Origin: Solicola gregarius
GTDB taxonomy: Bacteria; Actinomycetota; Actinomycetes; Propionibacteriales; Nocardioidaceae
Length of the DNA stretch: 64,000 nt
Assembly: GCF_025790165.1 (NCBI RefSeq)
Contig: NZ_CP094970.1
Location: 124,001 to 188,000 of the forward strand
Direction: 5' to 3'
Shown: in pieces, positions 44,227 through 52,969 of the stretch
How the letters are laid out: the number at the start of each line of letters is the position of its first letter
Numbering within the stretch: position 1 is the first letter of the stretch
The notes under the pieces: model-generated
The model's database searches: none
The model's input: the letters and a program-made list of their open reading frames with translations, nothing else
What the model was told of the DNA's origin: nothing
Program-made: the position numbers and the translations under genes

Positions 44227-45121
44227 ATGAGCACGACATGGCCACGACTTGTACCTGTATCCGCACTCGCACTCGCCCTCACCATGAGCTCCTGCACCAC
44301 TGGAACGACAAGCGGTGAAGCTAACAGCGGCGCGGAAGGAGCGGCATCGCTACCGGCCAGCATTCAAGAGTCAGGGGTGATACGCGTCGGCACCTACGCC
44401 GCCTATCCACCGATGACCTTCAAAGACCCCCAGACAGGGGATTATGCCGGCTCCGATATTGAACTGATCGAGGCAGTGGCCGACAAGCTCGGGGTTGCGG
44501 TGCAGATCCACGATGTGAAGTTCGAGGGCCTCATCACCGGACTCCAGTCGGATCGCTTCGACGTGGCCATCGGCGCCATCAGTGACACACCCGAACGGCG
44601 TCAGCAGGTTGACTTTGTCGACTACGCCAAGGCGTTCTCCGGCATTCTCGTCCAAGACGGGAACCCCGAGAGCATCTACTCCTTCGACGATCTCTGCGGT
44701 CACCCAGTCGCCACCGTTGTAGGCAGCTCGCAGGTAGACCAATTGGAACAGCAGTCACGTCAGTGCCAGAAGCAAGACAAGTCACCGATTGACATCTCCG
44801 CGGTCACCGACACCGCCCAAGTCGAACTTCGAGGTCCGCGGTGGTCGTAGCGTGGCACAGGTACGTGACTATCTTCTGGCGAGCTACCGCGCCCAACAGG
44901 CTGACGGTGAGCTCGAGGTCGTCACCCGCGACGGCAAACCGGTACGTGTGAGTGGAACCGATCCACTAGGCATTGCCCTCAACACCGACGACACCGCACT
45001 GCGAGACGCCGTGCTCGAGGCCGTGAAGGAGTTGATGGCAGACGGGACCTACGACGACATCATGTCGAAGTGGGACGCCGAGGTTGCCATGATCCCGAAT
45101 GCCGCGATCAACGGCAGATGA
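44227..45121 (+). pseudogene. Amino-acid ABC transporter substrate-binding lipoprotein, frameshifted
   Basis: ATG 44227 opens a lipoprotein (ALTMSSC lipobox) of the SBP_bac_3 family: SGVIRVGTYAAYPPMTFKDP, AGSDIELIEAVADKLGV and FDVAIGAISDTPERRQQVDF. The frame ends at TAG 44850. The expected continuation (FEVRGGRSVAQVRDYLLASY to NTDDTALRDAVLEAVKELMA) lies in another frame to 45121. The break is near 44815-44830. Without repair the C-terminal lobe is lost. The genes for permease and ATPase follow at once. Confidence 0.85.
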
Positions 45122-45149
45122 TCCATGACCCGTGCGGAAAGGACACCCG

Positions 45150-46053
45150 ATGACCATCAGTCACGGTGACGTGCTGCTGCGACCCCTAGCCGTCAAACCA
45201 TCCCGCCACCCCCTCCGCATCGCGAGCGCTGTACTACTTGCGTCGCTGATCGTGCTTGCCGGCCTGGGAGTGGAGCGATCCGGGGTGATCGAATTCGGCG
45301 AGCTTCACACTTACCTCTTCGACTCCGCGATCCTCCACGGGCTGCGTATGACGGTACTGATGACCGCCACATCGCTAGTTCTCGGACTTGTCGCGGGTCT
45401 GGTGTTCGCCCTCCTGAGACTGTCCAAGAATCCCGTTGCCCGAGCTGTCAGCGCTGGATATGTCTGGGTCTTCCTAGGGACTCCTGCCATTGTTCAGTTG
45501 ATCTTCTGGTACAACATCGGCGTCGTCATCCCCACGATCACGATCGGCATCCCTGGCGTATTCGAGTTGTACTCGGGCACCACCAACGCCCTGCTGACGC
45601 CGTTCGTCGCAGCTGTCATCGCTCTAGGCTTGCACGAGGGCGCCTACTATGCAGAGATCATCCGGAGCGGGATCATCTCCGTCGACCAGGGACAACGAGC
45701 CGCCGCGCAAAGTCTCGGGATGCGCTCCAGCACGATCATGCGACGCGTCGTCCTACCTCAAGCGTTCCGAGTGATGATCCCCCCCAGGAATGGGCCGCGT
45801 GATCGCCCTCCTCAAGGACACCTCGCTCGTCACGGTGATTGCCGGCGGAGAGATGATGACTGAAGTCGTCGCCATCTACAGCGAGAACTTCCTGATCCTG
45901 GAACTGTTGCTCGTCGCCAGCATCTGGTACCTGGTCGCGGTTTCCGTGCTCATGGTGGTCCAGAGATACGTCGAGAGATGGGCCAGCCGATACCAACGCA
46001 GCACGACTCAATCGACCGACCGTTCGCACACCCCCATTCCGGCGGAGCAATAA
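45150..46053 (+). pseudogene. Amino-acid ABC transporter permease, frameshifted
   Basis: ATG 45150 has AAAGGA upstream. Reading to ~45780 gives a HisM/GlnP-type permease with LHGLRMTVLMTATSLVLGLV and the coupling motif EGAYYAEIIRSGIISVDQGQ (EAA loop). At the C run 45779-45785 (CCCCCCAGGAATGGG) the frame changes; the end, IALLKDTSLVTVIAGGEMMT and on, is in the frame 45790-46053. One or two bases are missing. The final TAATG overlaps the ATPase start, so the original operon was translationally coupled. Confidence 0.85.
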
Positions 46054-46829
46054 TGTCGCACAGCGTCGCACCTCAGATCGACCAAGACACGTTCGGTGAT
46101 GACGGGGCCGCACCGGCAATCGTCGCCATCGACGTACGGAAGTCCTTTGGCTCGACACCAGTACTCCAGGGATTGAACCTCACTGTCGAGGCCGGCGAAG
46201 TCGTATGCCTGATTGGGCGATCCGGATGCGGCAAGACCACATTCCTACGGTGCTGCAACCACCTCGAAACCATCGACTCCGGCACACTGCTCGTCAACGG
46301 CGAGCGGATCGGATACACCGTCAAGAACGACGCTCTACACGAGTCCTCCGAGAAGACACTCGCTCGGCAGCGTCAGAACATCGGTGTCGTCTTCCAGAGC
46401 TTCAACCTCTTCCCTCACATGTCGGCGCTCGAGAACGTCATGTCCGGACCACGCTTCGTCCTCAAACGGACAGGCAACGATCTCCGGACCGAGGCCAGGA
46501 GACTCCTCGAACAGGTCGGACTCGCCGACAGACTCGACGCCTACCCCGCGCAACTGTCAGGCGGCCAGCAGCAACGCGTCGCGATCGCACGCGCCCTCGC
46601 CATGCAACCAAAGGTGATGCTGTTCGACGAACCAACGTCAGCCCTCGATGCAGAACTCGCGGCCGACGTACTGGCCGTTATGCGCAGCCTCGCAGAGGCC
46701 GGTATGACGATGCTCGTCGTCACACACGAACTGCGCTTCGCACGAGACGTCGCCGACCGCGTAGCACTCGTCGAGGACGGACAAATCGCCCAAGTCGGCC
46801 CGCCAGATCAAGTGCTGACCGACATCTGA
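46053..46829 (+). CDS. Amino-acid ABC transporter ATPase, C-terminally shortened
   Basis: The 258-aa protein from ATG 46053 has Walker [15 protein letters not shown], signature [15 protein letters not shown], Walker [15 protein letters not shown] and the His switch [11 protein letters not shown], the pattern of polar amino-acid (GlnQ/HisP) ATPases. It ends abruptly at [10 protein letters not shown], about 10-20 residues before the usual end. An IS3 scrap lies 70 bp further, so the 3' end was probably cut by that event. Core motifs are intact. Confidence 0.88.
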   Translation: MSHSVAPQIDQDTFGDDGAAPAIVAIDVRKSFGSTPVLQGLNLTVEAGEVVCLIGRSGCGKTTFLRCCNHLETIDSGTLLVNGERIGYTVKNDALHESSEKTLARQRQNIGVVFQSFNLFPHMSALENVMSGPRFVLKRTGNDLRTEARRLLEQVGLADRLDAYPAQLSGGQQQRVAIARALAMQPKVMLFDEPTSALDAELAADVLAVMRSLAEAGMTMLVVTHELRFARDVADRVALVEDGQIAQVGPPDQVLTDI

Positions 46830-46900
46830 GTCTCGAGTCACTTGCGGCTGGGGGCATTGCCTAGAAATGACCGATCGACCGGCCCACCGATATCGTGCTC

Positions 46901-46995
46901 CGACTCCTCAGCCGTTGTCCCGGGGCGCTCACCAGAGTCGACCTCGGCCCGACGGACCCACTTACGCAGGGCCTCCGAGGATCCGATTCCCAACC
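46901..46995 (-). mobile_element. IS3-family orfA fragment
   Basis: About 95 bp are closely similar to the middle of orfA of the complete IS3 element (matching 10600-10697), including the block GACCTCGGCCCGACGGACCC. No ends or orfB remain. It marks an old insertion/deletion next to the shortened ATPase gene. Confidence 0.8.
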
Positions 46996-47022
46996 GAGCG
47001 GATCCTGTTCAGGGATGCCTCA

Positions 47023-47361
47023 TCACGAACCAGCCCGTTCGGCACATCCGGCAACCGCCCGTCGGTACTGCGTGTACCCGGGCCCCGCGTACGCGACCTC
47101 CGCAGCGAGCCCGAGCAGCCCACCCGCGTCGAAACCGTCCGAAGAGAGATGGAACGCGCCCCCGACGATCGCGGCCAGGATCAGAACCAACCATGCGACC
47201 GCGAGACCACGTACGGTCGAAGTCGCCGCGACGAACGCCACGTCATCGCCGCAGCTCTCACGCAGACGGCTAACCCACACAGCCGCCTGACCAAGCTCGC
47301 GCACCGTAGGCCGAGGGGCACCGCGGCAACTCGCCGCGACGTCCGCTGATCGGACTGTCAC
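47023..47361 (-). CDS. Small two-helix membrane protein, unknown
   Basis: GTG 47361 begins 3 bp after the MFS stop and gives 112 aa. Hydrophobic segments are VRGLAVAWLVLILAAIVGGA and a weaker one at GLLGLAAEVAYAG. The N-terminal RPTVRELGQAAVWVSRLRES is amphipathic. There is no family I recognise, and its end abuts the region of IS3 debris, so it may be truncated. It would be co-transcribed with the exporter gene. Confidence 0.45.
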   Translation of the reverse strand: MTVRSADVAASCRGAPRPTVRELGQAAVWVSRLRESCGDDVAFVAATSTVRGLAVAWLVLILAAIVGGAFHLSSDGFDAGGLLGLAAEVAYAGPGYTQYRRAVAGCAERAGS

Positions 47362-47363
47362 GA

Positions 47364-48899
47364 CTACGCGCCGTCGGATCCTTGTGGGCCAGCATCGCTG
47401 TGTCGAGATGACCGCACGATCGCCAGTGCCAGGATGGCTCCGGCGACAACGACGATCACGCCGCCGAGCATGGCAGCGGACATCGCGCTTTCGAAACTGT
47501 TCACGACCGCCGCCGTCAGGCCTGACGGGCTGTTGGGCGCCGACGCGATGGCGAGACCGGCAGAGGTCGAATCCTTCGTTGCCGTTGCAAGGTCGGCCGG
47601 GAGTCGGGCCGCCGCCGCACCGACGTTGCTTCGGTAGACGTCGTTGAAGATGCTTCCGAGCATTGCGATTCCGAGCACACCGCCGAGTTCGCGTGTGACG
47701 TCGTTGAGCGCCGACGCAACACCTTGCTTGTCCGGTGGCAGCGCCGCCATGATCGCTTCGGTCGCGGGTGTCGCCGCGAACGCAATCCCGGCGCCGAGGA
47801 GGAATGTGCCAATCGCGATCGGCGTGTAACCGGAACTGATGCTCAGCCGCGACATGACCATCAGACCGACCGCGATCATCGCCATACCGGTAGTGACTGT
47901 CGGGCGGTAACCCCACCGAGTGACCACCCGCGGAACGACCGGGGAGAACACCATCGCGGCGACTGCAAGCGGCAGCATCGCGACGGCAGCAGTCAGCGGG
48001 GAGTACTCCTTGATCACTTGCAGGTACTGCAATCCGATGAAGAAGAAGCCGAACATCGCCAAGGACTCTGCAGCGATGATCAGCGAACCCGACGTCAGGG
48101 CATGGACGCGAAACACTCTCGGGTCAAGGACCGGGTTGACATGTCCTAGCTCCCACCAGGCGAACGCGATCCCGGCGCCGACAGCGACCGCGAACGCCAC
48201 TAGCACTGACGCCGCGTCCCAACCAGCCTCTGGACCTCGCAGGATCCCGAAGACCAACGCGGCGACAGCGATCACCGACAGCACTCCCCCGCCAACGTCC
48301 ACCCGCCCGGCGCCCGATCGAGCCTGGCGTGGAACAGCGCAGGCTCCCAGCAGCGCAGCCACGGTGAGGCCGATGTTGACGACGAATACCGATCGCCACG
48401 AGAAGAGTTCGAGGAGACCACCTGCGGTAAGCAGGCCGATGAGCCCCCCGCCCACGGTGACACCCGACCATACCCCGATGGCTCGGCCCCTCTCCTGCGG
48501 CGGGAACACATGGCTGATGATCGACAGCGTCATCGGCATCACCGCTGATGCTCCAACGCCGGCCACCGCGCGCAGCGCAATCAGCCAGCGCACGTCATCG
48601 ACGATGAGAATCCCGGCCGAGGCGACCCCGAAGATCGTCAAGCCTCCGACGAGCACGGCCTTGCGCCCGAGACGGTCGCCGATTGCGCCCGAGACGAGCA
48701 GGAGGCCCGCGAACGTCACACCGTAGGCGTTTACGACCCACTGCAGTTCCGACTCCGATGCGCGCAGATCGGTTGCGATGTCAGGCACGGCGACCATCAG
48801 CGACGTCATCATCCCGACCACCACCGCAAGTGCCAGGCACATCACGGCCAGGATCAGGTTCCGACGCGCCGGGATCGGCGGTGCAGCGACCGGTGGCAT
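47364..48899 (-). CDS. MFS drug transporter, DHA2 (14-TM) family
   Basis: The 511-aa protein starts at ATG 48899 with AAGGGGAG upstream. It has 14 predicted membrane helices, motif A GDRLGRKAVLVGG in loop 2-3 and WRSVFVVNIGLTVAALLG in the fifth to sixth helix region, as in QacA/EmrB-type H+ antiporters. An ALNDVTRELGGVLGIAMLGS segment near helix 13 is also typical. The promoter has two copies of a 17-bp TetR-type operator that also precedes the tetR gene at 50915, so expression is probably inducible by a substrate drug. Confidence 0.92.
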   Translation of the reverse strand: MPPVAAPPIPARRNLILAVMCLALAVVVGMMTSLMVAVPDIATDLRASESELQWVVNAYGVTFAGLLLVSGAIGDRLGRKAVLVGGLTIFGVASAGILIVDDVRWLIALRAVAGVGASAVMPMTLSIISHVFPPQERGRAIGVWSGVTVGGGLIGLLTAGGLLELFSWRSVFVVNIGLTVAALLGACAVPRQARSGAGRVDVGGGVLSVIAVAALVFGILRGPEAGWDAASVLVAFAVAVGAGIAFAWWELGHVNPVLDPRVFRVHALTSGSLIIAAESLAMFGFFFIGLQYLQVIKEYSPLTAAVAMLPLAVAAMVFSPVVPRVVTRWGYRPTVTTGMAMIAVGLMVMSRLSISSGYTPIAIGTFLLGAGIAFAATPATEAIMAALPPDKQGVASALNDVTRELGGVLGIAMLGSIFNDVYRSNVGAAAARLPADLATATKDSTSAGLAIASAPNSPSGLTAAVVNSFESAMSAAMLGGVIVVVAGAILALAIVRSSRHSDAGPQGSDGA

Positions 48900-48909
48900 C
48901 CCACTCCCC

Positions 48910-48926
48910 TTAAACGATCGTTTGAA
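48910..48926. promoter_or_regulatory. TetR operator copy A (MFS promoter)
   Basis: TTAAACGATCGTTTGAA contains the perfect 12-bp palindrome AAACGATCGTTT. It directly precedes the MFS SD. Near-identical copies occur at 48963 and 50889. Confidence 0.85.
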
Positions 48927-48962
48927 AGCTCACGAGCGAGTCAACCATGCATGCACCCAGGA

Positions 48963-48979
48963 TTCAAACGTTCGTTTAA
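48963..48979. promoter_or_regulatory. TetR operator copy B (MFS / VanW divergent promoter)
   Basis: TTCAAACGTTCGTTTAA differs by one base from the reverse complement of copy A. It is 37 bp further from the MFS gene and lies between it and the divergent VanW gene, so it may serve both. Confidence 0.85.
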
Positions 48980-49145
48980 GGGATCGGTGCCGAGGGGTTC
49001 GCTGTCTTGGCTACACTGCGGGAGCGCTCGCCGTACGGGTCGGCGGCGTGTGGACCGCTGACGTGAAGGGTGCAGTTTCCTGGAACCGAAATCCGAAGAC
49101 GCCACCAGCGGTAGCGATGGCCGCAGACGGCCGCGACGCCTATAT

Positions 49146-50822
49146 GTGGGCCTTGTCGTCGGTCTGGTCGTGGTGTTTGGCGGCCTGTACCTCGTGGGAT
49201 ACGTCGTGACCGGTGATCGCGTCGCTCGAGGCGTCTCGGTCGCCGGAGTTGACATCGGCGGGTTGTCGCGGGCGCAGGCGGAGGAACGGCTGCGCGACGA
49301 GCTCACCTCCGACGGCGACTGGATGATGCGCGCCCGACACGGCTCGACGTCTTACACGGTCACCTCGTCCGAAGCCGGTCTGAGTATCGACGTGGCCCAG
49401 ACGGTTTCGGCCGCCGGTGTCGGCCGCACCGTCAATCCACTCGAGATGATCGACAGGGTGACCGGCGGCGTCGACGTCGAACCGGTCGTCGCCGTTGACC
49501 AAGACGCACTGGATTCCACGGTCGACCGACTCTCCAAGCAGATCGACCGACCTGCAGTCGAGGGAACGATCAGGTTCAGTGATGGCCGGCCGAAGCCGGC
49601 CTATCCCCGGCCAGGTCTGCGCCTGGACGCGGCAGCCGCCGGCGAGGCGCTGCGCGCTGCCTTCCAGGATCGGCGACGCTCCCTCGAGCTGCCGGTGCAG
49701 GCCGAGCCGACCGAAATCAGCCGCCGTGACGTCGAGCGAACACTGGACCGATTCGCGCGGCCGGCCATGTCTGCGCCGGTCGTGGTCACTGGCGGACGCC
49801 GTGACGTGCAGCTCACACCGACTACGATCGGCGACAGCCTGCGCCTGCGTGTCCGCGGCGGCGAACTGACTCCCCGGGTGGATCGAAAGAGCCTCGCCAG
49901 GCACGCCGCCGACGCGCTGGAACCGCTCACGCGTCGACCGCGCCCGGCGACCGTTGTGCTCCGCGGCGGTTCGCCACAGGTTCGTGCCCGCAAGGCCGGC
50001 AGCGAGCCGAACATGGCACGGCTGGCGACCGATATCGTCGCGGTCCTCACCAAGACCGGCGAGGACCGCACCGTCGCCGCCCAGACCCGGGAGGTCGTCC
50101 CGAAGTTCAGCACCAGCGACGCACGCCGACTGCAAGTCGAGGAGCCGGTGTCGGAGTTCACCACCGAGTTCCCGCATTCGGGCTATCGCAACACCAACCT
50201 CGGTCGCGCCGCCTCATTGATCAACGGCACCGTATTGAAACCGGGCCAGACGTTCAGCTTCAACGACGTTGTCGGCGAACGTACCGCCGACAACGGTTTC
50301 ACCGAGGGCTACATCATCGACGATGGCGTGCTGGTGGAGGATTTCGGTGGCGGTGTCTCGCAGGTTGCGACAACCGTCTATAACGCGGCATTCTTCGCCG
50401 GCCTGAAGGACGTTGAGCACAACCCGCACAGTCTCTACTTCGACCGCTACCCGATGGGACGCGAGGCCACTGTCGCCTGGGGAGCCTTGGATCTGCGCTT
50501 CGAGAACAACACGCCCTACGGTGTGCTCATCGAAACCTGGATCGAGCCCAGCACGCCATCAACGGACGGGCGAATGCACGCACGAATGTGGAGCACCAAG
50601 TACTGGGACATCGAAGCGGGCAGGTCCGACCGCTACAACCTCACCGAACCCGACGTGCGCTACGACACCTCCGAGGAGTGCGTCGAACAGACCGGGTTCG
50701 GCGGCTTCGACGTCGACGTGTATCGCTACTTCAACCGCAACGGCGAGCGGGTCAAGACCGAGACCGACGAAGTGACCTACGACGCGGCCGACACGATCTA
50801 CTGCCGACCCGATCCGAGGTAG
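49146..50822 (+). CDS. VanW/YoaR-type membrane-anchored protein
   Basis: From GTG 49146 the product is 558 aa: one N-terminal anchor helix (GLVVGLVVVFGGLYLVGYVV), two peptidoglycan-binding-4-like repeats (VSVAGVDIGGLSRAQAEERL; the second at ~260), and a C-terminal VanW domain (NLGRAASLINGTVLKPGQTF, DNGFTEGYIIDDGVLVEDFG). The frame is open back to ~49065 and encodes a basic RRRPRRLYVG just before this start without ATG/GTG, so the true start may be non-canonical. VanW is found in some glycopeptide-resistance clusters; its role is unknown. It is divergent from the drug exporter and shares operator copy B. Confidence 0.88.
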   Translation: MGLVVGLVVVFGGLYLVGYVVTGDRVARGVSVAGVDIGGLSRAQAEERLRDELTSDGDWMMRARHGSTSYTVTSSEAGLSIDVAQTVSAAGVGRTVNPLEMIDRVTGGVDVEPVVAVDQDALDSTVDRLSKQIDRPAVEGTIRFSDGRPKPAYPRPGLRLDAAAAGEALRAAFQDRRRSLELPVQAEPTEISRRDVERTLDRFARPAMSAPVVVTGGRRDVQLTPTTIGDSLRLRVRGGELTPRVDRKSLARHAADALEPLTRRPRPATVVLRGGSPQVRARKAGSEPNMARLATDIVAVLTKTGEDRTVAAQTREVVPKFSTSDARRLQVEEPVSEFTTEFPHSGYRNTNLGRAASLINGTVLKPGQTFSFNDVVGERTADNGFTEGYIIDDGVLVEDFGGGVSQVATTVYNAAFFAGLKDVEHNPHSLYFDRYPMGREATVAWGALDLRFENNTPYGVLIETWIEPSTPSTDGRMHARMWSTKYWDIEAGRSDRYNLTEPDVRYDTSEECVEQTGFGGFDVDVYRYFNRNGERVKTETDEVTYDAADTIYCRPDPR

Positions 50823-50888
50823 AACCAGTCGGCTCCCGATGTCGCACCCTCTCGGATGGCGACACCCAGGCAGTTCCACCAGGGCGTA

Positions 50889-50905
50889 TTCAAACGATCG
50901 TTTAG
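50889..50905. promoter_or_regulatory. TetR operator copy C (tetR promoter)
   Basis: TTCAAACGATCGTTTAG holds the same perfect 12-bp palindrome 10 bp before the tetR start codon. It indicates autoregulation and links this regulator to the MFS/VanW promoters. Confidence 0.87.
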
Positions 50906-50914
50906 AATGGTGCG

Positions 50915-51544
50915 GTGCTACCTCGCCCGGACCCGTCGACGAAGGAGCGGATTCTGCTCGCCGGGCTTCGAATGTTCGGAGAACGAGGGTACGCGGCGGC
51001 GTCGATGCGGGCGATCACTGAAGCAGCCGGCGTCAACGTCGCGGCAGTCAACTACCACTTCGGCGGCAAGGCCGCACTGCTGCGGGCGGTCACCGAGTTC
51101 GTGATGGGCACGGTCAATGCCGAACGCGACCGGTTGCTCGATGAGTTGCTTGCTCAAGACACGCCACCGACGGCGACAGCGCTCGTCAGCGTGTTCATCG
51201 CGACCGGGGCGCGGATCGCCGAACGTTCTGATGAACATGGCCCCGATATCGCGCGCTTTGTCGGTCGTGTGGTCTGCGAACCGCATCCCGAGGTTCGCCG
51301 CCTCTTCGGGGATGCGGTCTCACCGACCGAACGGCGTTATCTTGATGCGCTGCGGGCGGCCCTGCCCGAGATCGATGCGGCGGTGGTGGAGTTTCGGTAC
51401 CGCGCCATGGTCGGGCTCCTAGCGCTGTACCAGACGGGTGCGCTCACGGACCTGTCACCAGGGACGCGTTCGCGCCGCCGTCGATCGCGCCGCTCCGAGC
51501 TGGAGCAGCTTCAGTTGACCGCACAGGCGATGTTCCACCCATAG
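50915..51544 (+). CDS. TetR family regulator of the MFS/VanW cassette
   Basis: GTG 50915 gives 209 aa. The helix-turn-helix is at residues ~10-55: KERILLAGLRMFGERGYAAA, ITEAAGVNVAAVNYHFGGKA. The C-terminal domain (EHGPDIARFVGRVVCEPHPE, RRYLDALRAALPEID) resembles the CecR/YbiH type. Operator copies lie before this gene and before the divergent MFS/VanW genes, so it most likely represses all of them. It converges on nuoN with 15 bp between stops. Confidence 0.92.
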   Translation: MLPRPDPSTKERILLAGLRMFGERGYAAASMRAITEAAGVNVAAVNYHFGGKAALLRAVTEFVMGTVNAERDRLLDELLAQDTPPTATALVSVFIATGARIAERSDEHGPDIARFVGRVVCEPHPEVRRLFGDAVSPTERRYLDALRAALPEIDAAVVEFRYRAMVGLLALYQTGALTDLSPGTRSRRRRSRRSELEQLQLTAQAMFHP

Positions 51545-51559
51545 GGCCGGGCGTCGAAG

Positions 51560-52969
51560 TCAGGGCAGCACGGCACCGCCGAGCGCCGACAGCGTGGGCC
51601 CGGAGGCTACCCCAAGCGCTACAGCGGCAACCCCGCAAACCGTCGCTGCACCGATCGTGGCGTGACGCGGATCGAGTGGCAGGGCGTCGGACGAGCGAGC
51701 GAACGCCGGCGCGATCCAACGAAGGTAGTAGTAGAGGCTGGCGACGGTGTTGACCGCGGCGACGACGACGAGCCATGCCATGCCGCCCTCCCACGTTGCG
51801 GCGAACACCGTGACCTTGCCGATGAACACACCCGTCGGCGGGGTACCGACGAGCCCGAGCAGGCACACCAGCAAGACCGTGGCGATCGCGGGCCGTCGGT
51901 GGGCCAGTCCTCGGTAGTCCTGGATGGTATGTGCGTTCGGGAACGCTGCGACGGCCGCGAATGCGCCGAGGTTCGTGACGGCGTACACCGCAAGGTAGAA
52001 CAAGAGCGCGGGGAGCGCCTGGTCGGTCTTCGTGGCCACGGCGACGGCCATCAGCAGGTAGCCGGCCTGGCTGACCGTGGAGTACCCGAGCAGCCGGGCG
52101 GGGCTGTCCTGGGCGAATGCGGCGAGGTTTCCCAAGGTCATCGTCGCAGCCGCCACGACTGCGATCAGCAGCGGCCACGCGACCCGTTCGTCGGGAATCA
52201 GGAGCACCAGACGGTAGGTGGCGATCAGCCCTCCGATCTTCGGCACGGTGGTCAGGAATGCCGCTGCACCAGTGCTGGCACCCTGTACGGCGTCGGGAAC
52301 CCAGAAGTGTGCAGGCACCGCACCGACCTTGAACAACAGGCCGGCGAGCGTGGCGACGAAACCGAGCGCGAGCGCCGAGGCCGGTGCCGTGGCGAGGCCG
52401 GCGGCAAGAGTCGCGTACGCCGTCGAACCACCACCGACCCCATACAGCACCGTGACACCGAGCATCATGACGATTCCCAGCAGGGCACCCATCAGGTAAA
52501 GCTTGAGAGCCGCCTCGGCGCCGCGGGCGTCGCGGCCCCACCCGGCCAGCGCATAGAGCGGGATCGAGGCCAGAAGGTAGGCGACGATAAGAAGCAGCAG
52601 ATCCGTGGACCCGGCTAGCAGGACGGAGCCGAGGCTCGCCAGCAGGATCAGGACGTAGAACTCCGACTCGCGGCGGCTGCCGGCAATCCGTTCGACCGAG
52701 AGCCCGATGACGAGCAGAGCCGCGGCCGGCGCGACGATCCGAGCCAGCGATGTCGCCGTGTCGAGCATGTACGTCGACCCGTAGATCATCATCGCCGGAT
52801 CGGAGGCGACCGTGATCGCGGCGACCAGTGACCCAGACAGCGCGGCGACCGCAACCAGACGTGCTAACCATTGGCGCTGTCTTGAGACGAAGGACCCGGT
52901 GAGCAAGGTTGCAACGGCACCGCCGAAGAGGAGCATCTCCGGGAGCAGGTCGAGCGGTTCGTCGTTCAC
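51560..52969 (-). CDS. nuoN: NADH-quinone oxidoreductase subunit N-like
   Basis: The 469-aa protein has 13-14 membrane helices and the proton-antiporter signature LLFKVGAVPAHFWVPDAVQG with the coupling lysine and its partner residues. Lengths and motifs fit NuoN/Mrp-antiporter-like subunits. It is the last gene of the eight-gene operon and its ATG overlaps the nuoM stop (ATGA). In complex I this subunit translocates a proton. No stop codons or frameshifts are present. Confidence 0.92.
   Translation of the reverse strand: MNDEPLDLLPEMLLFGGAVATLLTGSFVSRQRQWLARLVAVAALSGSLVAAITVASDPAMMIYGSTYMLDTATSLARIVAPAAALLVIGLSVERIAGSRRESEFYVLILLASLGSVLLAGSTDLLLLIVAYLLASIPLYALAGWGRDARGAEAALKLYLMGALLGIVMMLGVTVLYGVGGGSTAYATLAAGLATAPASALALGFVATLAGLLFKVGAVPAHFWVPDAVQGASTGAAAFLTTVPKIGGLIATYRLVLLIPDERVAWPLLIAVVAAATMTLGNLAAFAQDSPARLLGYSTVSQAGYLLMAVAVATKTDQALPALLFYLAVYAVTNLGAFAAVAAFPNAHTIQDYRGLAHRRPAIATVLLVCLLGLVGTPPTGVFIGKVTVFAATWEGGMAWLVVVAAVNTVASLYYYLRWIAPAFARSSDALPLDPRHATIGAATVCGVAAVALGVASGPTLSALGGAVLP

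Noticed and set aside
51721-51740. GTAGTAGTAG stretch in nuoN as another BlaI box
   Set aside because: It is inside coding sequence and has no opposing CTACTA arm at 7-bp spacing.
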